DNA from: an uncultured Clostridia bacterium
GTDB lineage: Bacteria > Bacillota > Clostridia > UBA1381
Length of the DNA: 38,708 nt
Reading direction: 5' to 3'
Assembly: GCA_910578235.1 (NCBI GenBank)
Contig: CAJTPP010000019.1
Coordinates: 693 to 39,400, forward strand
In this document: one piece after another, positions 7,080 to 15,200 of the stretch
How positions within the stretch are numbered: position 1 is the first letter of the stretch
How the letters are laid out: every line of letters begins with the position of its first letter
The notes under the pieces: generated by a model
What the model was told of the DNA's origin: nothing
What the model saw: the letters and a program-made list of their open reading frames with translations, nothing else
The model's database searches: none
Translations under genes and position numbers: made by a program

Positions 7080-9608
7080 ATGGCAAAAAAATCCCAAGAA
7101 TTAACGCTGGATATGGACGCCATCCAGAATCAGCACATTATTGACGTTGACCTCAACAATGAAATGAAAAAAGCGTATATTGACTATGCTATGAGTGTTA
7201 TTGTCAGCCGTGCCCTTCCTGATGTCCGTGACGGTATGAAACCCGTCCACAGACGTATATTATATGATATGTACGAGTCAAATCTTTTATACGAAAATGA
7301 CTTTAAGAAATCCGCCGCCACCGTTGGTGACGTTCTCGGTAAATACCATCCTCACGGCGACGCGTCCGTATATGACGCCATGGTTCGTATGGCGCAGGAT
7401 TTTTCACTGAGATATCCGCTTGTACAAGGCAAAGGTAATTTCGGCAGCGTGGACGGCGACCCTCCCGCGGCCTATCGTTACACAGAAGCGAAAATGGCAA
7501 AAATCTCCGCTCTGATGCTTACTGATATAGAAAAGGAAACCGTTGACTTTGTAACTAACTATGATGACAAGCTTATGGAGCCGGATGTTCTTCCGTCCCG
7601 CTTCCCCAACCTTCTTGTAAACGGCAGCGCGGGTATTGCCGTAGGCATGGCGACAAATATTCCGCCGCATAATCTTACAGAGGTTATAGACGGCATTATA
7701 GCCGTCATAGACGATCCTATGATAACCATTGAGGAACTCATGACTCATATTCAGGGTCCGGACTTCCCGACCGGGGGCGTTATCATGGGTAAAAGCGGCA
7801 TACGCAGCGCCTACACCACAGGCCGCGGAAGAATTATTCTGCGGGCAAAAGCGGAAATTGAGGAATATAACGGCAGACATAGGATTATTGTCTCTGAAAT
7901 TCCATACCAGGTAAATAAAGCAAGACTTGAAAAGCATATCAACGAGCTTGTGCGCGACGGCAAAATAGACGGTATTGCCTCCACACGTGATGAGTCGACA
8001 GAAATAATACGTCTTGTCATTGAATTAAAAAAGGACGCAAATCCTAATATTGTGCTCAACAATCTTTATAAATTCACGCAAATGCAGGATACTTTCGGAG
8101 TAATTCTTATTGCTCTTGTCGACAAAGTGCCTAAAGTGCTTAATCTTCGTGAAATGATTGATTACTATATAGCGCATCAGGAGGACGTTATAACGCGCCG
8201 CACAAAATTTGAGCTTCAAAAGGCGCTTGACCGCTCTCATATACTTGAGGGTTATAAAATCGTTATAGACAATGTTGAAGAAGTTATACGAATTATACGC
8301 GCGTCGAAGGGAATTCCCGAATCAAAGGCGGCGTTGTGCGAGCGTTTCGGCTTATCCGACGCTCAGGCTGACGCTATAGTAAAGATGCAGCTTGGACGTT
8401 TGTCGGGCATGGAGCGCGACAAAATTGAAACAGAATACGCTGAAATCATGGCAAAAATCGCGGATCTTAAAGATATCCTTGCAAATGAAAGCCGTATTCT
8501 TGACATAGTCAAAACTGATCTTAATGATATCAAAAACAAATACGGTGATGAAAGAAGAACCGAAATTTCAATGGTAACAAATGAAATTGACATTGACGAC
8601 CTCATTGACGAGGAGGATATTGTCGTCACGCTTACCCATAACGGCTATACAAAGCGTCTGCCAGTCGACACATACAAATCTCAAAGACGCGGCGGCAGAG
8701 GTATTTCGGGCATGGCCACGCGCGAAGAGGACTTTGTGGAGCATCTGTTCACCACTACCACTCACCATACACTGCTGTTCTTTACCAGCCGCGGCTATGT
8801 GTATAAACTGCGTGGATACCAGATACCGGAGGCAAGCCGTCAGGCAAAGGGTACTGCTATCGTCAACCTGCTTCCTATCGAAAGCGGTGAAAAAGTAACC
8901 GCAATGATCGCGCTTAAAGACTTTGAGGATGACAAATATCTTACCTTTGTAACGCGCGGCGGTATCATCAAAAAGACAGGACTTATGGATTATTCCAAAA
9001 TACGCAACGGCGGTCTCCGCGCAATTGATCTTGCGGACGGAGACGAGCTTATCCGCGTAGAGCTTACCGACGGTACAAACGATATATTCATAGCCACGCA
9101 CGACGGCTACGCTATACGCTTTAACGAAAAAGATGTGCGCTCAACAGGACGCACCACTCGCGGCGTTATGGGCATCAGACTTCACAAAAACGATTACGTC
9201 ATTGGCGCGGCTCTCGCTTCGAAAGACACGCAGCTGCTAACGGTCACCGAAAACGGCTACGGCAAAAAAACGCCGCTTGACGAATACCGCATACAGTCAC
9301 GCGGAGGACTTGGTATATTTACCTACCGTATAACAGACAAAACTGGTAAACTGGCAGGTATGAGAACTGTCACAGATGAAGATGATATTATCATTATAAC
9401 TTCAGACGGTATTATCATACGAATGCATACAGATGAAATTTCCTCGTACAGCAGACAAACACAGGGAGTACGTGTCATGAAACTTGCCGAAGACGTAAAG
9501 GTTGTCAGCATTGCTCCGGCAAGCCGCGAGGACGAGGAGGACGCAGAAGAAAACTCCGAAAACGTGTCAGAACCATCCCCGTCAGACGCGGACAATGAAG
9601 AAGAATAA
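7080..9608 (+). CDS. gyrA: DNA gyrase subunit A
   Basis: An 842-residue type IIA topoisomerase subunit that cuts and rejoins DNA to introduce negative supercoils with GyrB. The N-terminal breakage-reunion domain has RALPDVRDGMKPVHRRILY, the quinolone region KYHPHGDASVYDAMVRMAQ (88-106), and the catalytic tyrosine Y134 in AAYRYTE. The C-terminal beta-pinwheel carries the GyrA box QRRGGRGISG (about 540), which separates gyrase from topoisomerase IV ParC. The tail is acidic (EDEEDAEENSEN...). The position matching E. coli Ser83 is Ala95, while the Asp87 equivalent (D99) is kept. gyrB is not beside it. Confidence 0.96.
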   Translation: MAKKSQELTLDMDAIQNQHIIDVDLNNEMKKAYIDYAMSVIVSRALPDVRDGMKPVHRRILYDMYESNLLYENDFKKSAATVGDVLGKYHPHGDASVYDAMVRMAQDFSLRYPLVQGKGNFGSVDGDPPAAYRYTEAKMAKISALMLTDIEKETVDFVTNYDDKLMEPDVLPSRFPNLLVNGSAGIAVGMATNIPPHNLTEVIDGIIAVIDDPMITIEELMTHIQGPDFPTGGVIMGKSGIRSAYTTGRGRIILRAKAEIEEYNGRHRIIVSEIPYQVNKARLEKHINELVRDGKIDGIASTRDESTEIIRLVIELKKDANPNIVLNNLYKFTQMQDTFGVILIALVDKVPKVLNLREMIDYYIAHQEDVITRRTKFELQKALDRSHILEGYKIVIDNVEEVIRIIRASKGIPESKAALCERFGLSDAQADAIVKMQLGRLSGMERDKIETEYAEIMAKIADLKDILANESRILDIVKTDLNDIKNKYGDERRTEISMVTNEIDIDDLIDEEDIVVTLTHNGYTKRLPVDTYKSQRRGGRGISGMATREEDFVEHLFTTTTHHTLLFFTSRGYVYKLRGYQIPEASRQAKGTAIVNLLPIESGEKVTAMIALKDFEDDKYLTFVTRGGIIKKTGLMDYSKIRNGGLRAIDLADGDELIRVELTDGTNDIFIATHDGYAIRFNEKDVRSTGRTTRGVMGIRLHKNDYVIGAALASKDTQLLTVTENGYGKKTPLDEYRIQSRGGLGIFTYRITDKTGKLAGMRTVTDEDDIIIITSDGIIIRMHTDEISSYSRQTQGVRVMKLAEDVKVVSIAPASREDEEDAEENSENVSEPSPSDADNEEE

Positions 9609-9695
9609 AAATAAATCAGTATTATCTCAGTCATTTTATATGGGATATTATTGCTGATATGAACTAATAAAAACCAAAGGAGACAATGAATAACA

Positions 9696-10604
9696 ATGAA
9701 AAAATCAATTAGTATTATTTCTGTCATTTTATCTGTAATGCTGTTGCTTGCTTCATGCGGCAATACTGATAAAAAAGAAAAGACACCGTCACAGACAGTT
9801 GACACCAAGCTCACAAAGAATACTGTAACCGCTACAATTGAATTTGAGGATTATGACGATATTATCCTTGAGCTTTATCCCGATCTCGCCCCCGAAACTG
9901 TAGAGAATTTTGTAACTCTCGCAGAGGACGGTTTTTATGACGGACTTATTTTCCACAGAGTTATAGAAGACTTTATGATCCAGGGCGGCGGTTATAATGA
10001 AAATCTTAAAGAACAGAAAACCTCGTCAATAAAAGGTGAATTTTCACAAAACGGTTTTGAAAATACACTTTCACATCTAAGAGGCGTAATTTCAATGGCC
10101 CGTACCGCGCAGAATATGGACAGCGCTTCAAGCCAGTTCTTTATTGTACAGAAAGACTCGGCATATCTTGACGGTCAGTATGCCGCTTTCGGACAAGTTA
10201 CAGAGGGTATGGCGGTAGTTGATGAAATAGCTTCTGTAAAAACAGGAGCGGTTGCCGCGTCAGGAATGGACGATGTTCCTGTAACTCCCGTAGTTATAAA
10301 GACTATAAGTATTGATACAGGAAGCTCGTCCGGCAAAAACAGTGGCAAATCTTCAAAATCTAAAAATGAAGCCACTGACAAGCCTTCAAAACTCTCGGAT
10401 GATGACGATGATGATAATGATACCAAATCAAATTCCACATCAAAATCATCATTTGATATGGATGACGATGACACTGATACGCGCTCATCCGGCAGTCTGT
10501 CAAATTCATCAGATAAATCATCATCCGGCAGCTCGTCAGGCTCTAAGTCATCATCAGGCAATTCATCAAAGACTTCATCTGATGAAGTCTCATCACTATT
10601 CTGA
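9696..10604 (+). CDS. Lipoprotein peptidyl-prolyl isomerase (cyclophilin type) with Ser/Asp-rich tail
   Basis: A 302-residue protein with a lipoprotein signal (MKKSISIISVILSVMLLLAS-C21), so it is probably anchored outside the membrane and helps fold exported proteins. Residues about 45-205 are a cyclophilin domain: GLIFHRVIEDFMIQGGG, GVISMARTAQ and SASSQFFIV contain the catalytic Arg/Phe/Gln region. The last ~95 residues are low-complexity Ser, Asp, Lys and Gly (runs such as DDDDDDND and SSGSSSGSKSS), probably a flexible linker or wall-spanning tail. The AAAGGAG lies 13 nt before this ATG. A nearer ATG at 9686 opens only an 8-codon frame that overlaps the start. The next gene is a second cyclophilin. 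Confidence 0.9.
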   Translation: MKKSISIISVILSVMLLLASCGNTDKKEKTPSQTVDTKLTKNTVTATIEFEDYDDIILELYPDLAPETVENFVTLAEDGFYDGLIFHRVIEDFMIQGGGYNENLKEQKTSSIKGEFSQNGFENTLSHLRGVISMARTAQNMDSASSQFFIVQKDSAYLDGQYAAFGQVTEGMAVVDEIASVKTGAVAASGMDDVPVTPVVIKTISIDTGSSSGKNSGKSSKSKNEATDKPSKLSDDDDDDNDTKSNSTSKSSFDMDDDDTDTRSSGSLSNSSDKSSSGSSSGSKSSSGNSSKTSSDEVSSLF

Positions 10605-10622
10605 TTTAAGGAGAAAACACAT

Positions 10623-11096
10623 ATGAACATTGAAATAGAAATGGAAAACGGCGGCATTATGAAAGCGGAGCTGTATCCCGACATTGCGCCGATTACTGTA
10701 GACAATTTTACAAAACTTATAGAAAACAAGTTCTTTGACGGCCTTATTTTCCACAGGGTTATAGCCGGATTTATGATCCAGGGCGGAGGCTATACGGCTG
10801 ACGGTCAGCATAAAGAGACAGACTCAATAAAAGGTGAATTTGACGCAAACGGCGTCCCAAATTCCCTGAAACATACACGTGGCGTGCTTTCAATGGCACG
10901 AACAATGTTCCCTAACAGCGCTTCAAGCCAGTTCTTCATCATGCACAAGGACTCGCCGCATCTTGACGGTCAGTATGCCGCTTTCGGAAAGGTTACCGAC
11001 GGTCTTGACATTGTCGATGCAATCGCCAACACCCCGACCGATACAAGCGACAGACCGCTTGAGGATCAGATTATAAAGACCATAAGAATAGCATAA
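10623..11096 (+). CDS. Cytoplasmic cyclophilin-type peptidyl-prolyl isomerase
   Basis: A 157-residue, single-domain cyclophilin with no signal peptide. It shares long identical stretches with the domain of the upstream lipoprotein (DGLIFHRVI, FMIQGGG, SIKGEF, SASSQFFI, LDGQYAAFG). The catalytic arginine is in FHRVIAGF. It starts 18 nt after the previous stop behind AAGGAG, so the pair is one operon and likely arose by tandem duplication, with one copy exported and one cytosolic. A terminator follows. Confidence 0.92.
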   Translation: MNIEIEMENGGIMKAELYPDIAPITVDNFTKLIENKFFDGLIFHRVIAGFMIQGGGYTADGQHKETDSIKGEFDANGVPNSLKHTRGVLSMARTMFPNSASSQFFIMHKDSPHLDGQYAAFGKVTDGLDIVDAIANTPTDTSDRPLEDQIIKTIRIA

Positions 11097-11167
11097 AACG
11101 TGTAAAATATTCTGACTTATACAGAGGTTTGCATAGGACAGTAAAATCAATGATCTGTAAAACAGAA

Positions 11168-11213
11168 GAAAAAAGTTCTGTTGTTCATATGAACATCAGA
11201 ACTTTTTTCTATG
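11168..11213 (+). terminator. Terminator after the cyclophilin pair
   Basis: Stem GAAAAAAGTTCTG (11168-11180) with CAGAACTTTTTTC (11197-11209); an inner TGTTCATATGAACA palindrome extends the hairpin, and T-rich sequence follows. Confidence 0.8.
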
Positions 11214-11312
11214 TAATATATAACATAATCTCAAAACACTCTATTGATTTTTCTCCCATGCTATGATAATATATCATTGTAAAATATTAGCCATATAAAT
11301 TGAAGTACTACT

Positions 11313-12167
11313 ATGCAAACAAAAAAACTGCAAAATTTTTTTAAAGATAACACAAAATTGTATATAGAGCACAAAGGCACAATATATCAGTCATTTCCTA
11401 ACGAAAGACAATTTATGATTATTGCGTATATAGCCTACGGACAGGGAACGGTTGTAATAGGCAACAACCGTTTTTCCGCGGTGCAAAAGGATATTTTTAT
11501 TATAAATCCCGGCATCAGAACTGAATTTATAATGTCAAAAAATGTGCCGAACCCTATTTTTGAAATTTATTTTATTTGCTTTGAAAAGGACTATTTACAA
11601 ATAGAATGGGAAAATTATATAAGAGATTTTTCCGAATTAGAGTTTTTTCTGAAAAATAACGGACAAAGTTATTTAAAAGTATCAGACAACAAAAAATGTG
11701 AAATAAGAAATTGTATTGTCAGAATAATTAATGAGTACTATGAGGATACCCCCGGACGTGACAGTTCAATCTTAGGCTATATGATAATTCTTATTCCCAT
11801 GATTTTAAGACGCAACAATATGACGGAAAAACATATTTTCAGCAACAATATGCTTGTAGACCAAACAATACGGCAAATACGAAGCGCCATATATAAAAAT
11901 CCTAAACCGTCTGAAATAGCCGCGCGTCGTTTTGTCACGCGCGAGCATCTCGGACGCGTATTCAAGCAGGAAACAGGTATGACTATAACTCAGTACACAA
12001 ACAGCGTCCGCATCGAAATAGTCAAAGATATCCTGAGGAATACCGACAGGCCGATAGAGGATATACCGCTTTTGTTTAATACCAAACTAAAATATTTACA
12101 ACAGACATTTAAACACTATACAGGCATGACGATGCGGGAATATCGTTCAAAAGAACATTACAAATAA
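11313..12167 (+). CDS. AraC/XylS family transcription regulator
   Basis: A 284-residue regulator. The N-terminal half (about 25-150) looks like a cupin-type sugar-sensing domain (YGQGTVVIGNNRFSAVQKDIFIINPG). The C-terminal ~100 residues are the double helix-turn-helix: PSEIAARRFVTREHLGRVFKQETGMTITQYTNSVRIE and then FNTKLKYLQQTFKHYTGMTMREYR. It is convergent with the giant GH42-like/SGNH gene and is a natural candidate for controlling it (inference). Upstream, a perfect 6+6 bp palindrome (ATGATA-ATA-TATCAT, 11263-11277) overlaps a possible -10 box and could be an autoregulatory site. The ribosome site is weak. Confidence 0.88.
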   Translation: MQTKKLQNFFKDNTKLYIEHKGTIYQSFPNERQFMIIAYIAYGQGTVVIGNNRFSAVQKDIFIINPGIRTEFIMSKNVPNPIFEIYFICFEKDYLQIEWENYIRDFSELEFFLKNNGQSYLKVSDNKKCEIRNCIVRIINEYYEDTPGRDSSILGYMIILIPMILRRNNMTEKHIFSNNMLVDQTIRQIRSAIYKNPKPSEIAARRFVTREHLGRVFKQETGMTITQYTNSVRIEIVKDILRNTDRPIEDIPLLFNTKLKYLQQTFKHYTGMTMREYRSKEHYK

Positions 12168-12202
12168 AAACAGACAGGGTATATTTCCTGTCTGTTTTTT
12201 GT
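12163..12202. terminator. Bidirectional terminator between the araC-type gene and the GH42-like gene
   Basis: AAAAACAGACAGG and CCTGTCTGTTTTTT form a strong stem around a short AT-rich loop, with A-runs and T-runs on opposite sides, so it can end both convergent genes. Confidence 0.85.
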
Positions 12203-12216
12203 TAAAAATATGATAG

Positions 12217-15200
12217 TTATTCAATTTCCGCTTTGCAAACTATTGAATTGCCGTCTTTATCAGTTTTACTATATTCAAATTCAGTATTTATCAAATCAGT
12301 ATATCCCAATCTGTAAAGCTCACCCGCTATAATGGAGGCGTATTTCATCGCGCCCAGATATGATGTATGAGTATTATCCTTTATTACTCCAAAGTTCTGT
12401 TTAACTTTTGTTAAGTCTCCGTTATATAATTTCATAAATAAATCATATGTTCTTTTTGTCAAATCTATTGACTGCACATTTTGTTCATCCGCGGTATCAA
12501 TCATGATCTGGCCAAACAGCATTGTTTCACCAAATTGATTTGGGGACGCGGTAACATTGGGATTTACAAGTATTGTGTTAAGGCCCGCTTCCTTTGCCTC
12601 TTTTGCAATACGGGACGCATATATTTTCATATTATCTCTGTTCGCGCTTCCTCCGACTGTTGGATTAGGTTGATAATAATCATTAACGCCGGCTTCAAAA
12701 ATAAATATATCTCCTTCCCTCGCATTATGTATCACGGCAGGGAATGCTGTCGTATATAAATTAGAAGCGTAATACCCGGAATTTGCGAGATTTACAACCT
12801 CATATTTTTCAGTATTTATATAATTTGCAAGCGTTTGTCCCCAGCCTGTCTGCGTTGTTCCCAGATAATTATCTGTATTGCCTCCGTAATAATTCGCCAC
12901 GAGCGAATCACCGATAATATAGATTTTCGCTTTACGATCTGCTATTGACGGTGATTTTACTATTTTAACATACGATAATGTTCCGTCTGATGTATCCGCA
13001 GTTTTTAATGTGATTTTACCGCCCGATACTTTTACGTCGCTTGCGTTATACGTTGAGCCCCCGGACACAGAGCGTCCGTCGCCGTTTTGATCAATATTGT
13101 TCGCTATCATATATCCGTTCACATACACATCCGTATGAGCTGTCGAACCGTTTGTAACTGTTATATTATAGTTTCCGTCAGGAAACACACTGTCAAATGT
13201 AATTCCGTCAAGGCAGTTTCCCAAATCACGATATTCATAAACAGGCGCAATTTCAATATCACTTCCGACATCGGTAATTACCGTTATAATATCGTCTGCC
13301 GAAACAAATTCGTTCCCGGTAATTTTGCCTTCCTTTGCGGTTGTTACCGAATACCCTGTTATATTTTCATTTTTTACAAGACTTCTTGTATCAATTATTG
13401 TTTCATCACTATCCGCTACTGCGGTAATAAAATAATCAGGCATTTTATCAATTTCCAAAATTGAATTTGTAAGCGGCTCCATACTGCTTAAACTGTTCCA
13501 AAGCATAACTTTACACTTTTCAGATACATTAAGTTTCACGCTTTCCTCTGCCGTTATAGGCTGTGATTTGACTTCTGCCAATACGTCTCCGTCATACTGA
13601 GCGATAATCAAAATTCCGTCAAGTAATGATGTTACCGTGTTGTTACCCGCATTATATGTTAAAATATCCTCGTCTTTTATTGGATCTGCCGTAAAAGTAA
13701 ATGATGAAATATTTATTCCGCTTCCGACAGGCCAGAAATAATATGTATTTCCTCTTTCAAGCATAACGCTCATAGTCTGATATTCCTGTGAAAATAATTC
13801 AACGGAAGCGTCAATATAATCCGCTTCAACTCCCGACGTTCCGTATCTAAGCCACGATTTTGATTTATTTCCAGCATTGTATGTATTTCTGAGCCGCATG
13901 GTGAGTGTGCCGTTTTTAGCAGGCGTATATTCAATGTATCTGTTACCCGATAAAGATTTACCGTTCCACCAAATTCCGCCCTCACTTGTCTCATTACCGT
14001 TCGCCGTTTTATAAACAGAAGAATTGGGATTTATATAATCGCCCTTTGCTCCGTATATTGTAAGATTACTTATTTTAGCGCTCTTTTCAAGCGGACGTGA
14101 GTCCGCAAACTGATTAAACGGATACGTGTATGTATTATTATCTGAATTATATATATAATCAGGCGAGTAATGATCGGCAGACAGAATATTATTTTCAAAT
14201 ACAAGTCTTATGCAATCATATTCTGATGTGGCTATAATAATATCATTTCCGTTTTCCGAGTAATTCTTATCGCCTGTCCTCACCCACTCTGTACCGTTAT
14301 AATATCCTGTTTCGGCAGACAGCGCATTATAATTTTTTGCGCCCTCAAGGATAAACTCCGATGCTGTTGTGCTTTCAAGCACAATCTCTTTCTCGCTTTT
14401 TTCTACCGCGATGCCAACGCCGTTATTTTCAGTATTATATATGACAGGAACAGCTCTTAACATCTTCCTTGTGCTTTCCGTACCATCAGACAATGCGTTG
14501 AAAAAAACCAAACCTGTGCCGCCTGCGCCGTCGGCTTTTTTACTCGCGAGCGGATACGCGATTTTATTCAGCATTGCGTTTGTTTTTCGTATATCATCAA
14601 TATATACTCCGCGTTCCGCCAGAGGATATGTTTTTTCTAAGTACATACCCAATTCATCAGGGCCGCAAAGCTCATATACATTATAGAACGAACCGCCGGC
14701 AAGCGTCGCAAGCGTAAGAGCGCTTGAATTTTGATATTTGCTACTCCCTTTCGCTCCTCCGCCGTTTTCCATAATCATGGGCAGGTTTTTACCCTGTGAA
14801 TAATCAACCGAAACCTTTGTCATCTTTGATATTCCGTGCCCGAAGTTATATAAATATGAAGTATCTTCAGTATATGGATCATATCCGATAAAATCAATGC
14901 TTGTTCCGTTTTCAGCATTCCTCATTTTCTCATTGTATTCAACAAGATTGGCATCTGTTCCGCCATAATTATTCGTTCTCGTCCATACGGAATAATCAGA
15001 TATTTTAACTGCCTCGGCAATGCTGTTTTGATAGTTCCACATTACATCGTCACGATAATCCTGAGCGGTTTTTCCGTTTTCAATAAAGCTGTTGTATTTC
15101 GCCTCACATATATTACAATAGCAACGCTCATTATATTTATGATCACCGCCATGCATTCTTGCCACAGCAGGTTCGTTTGTAAGCTGACAGCCTACAACTG

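Noticed and set aside
10175..10729. 184-codon minus-strand frame rich in Ser/Asp/Glu
   Set aside because: It is the complement of the repetitive Ser/Asp-coding tail of the lipoprotein cyclophilin and extends into the next gene.
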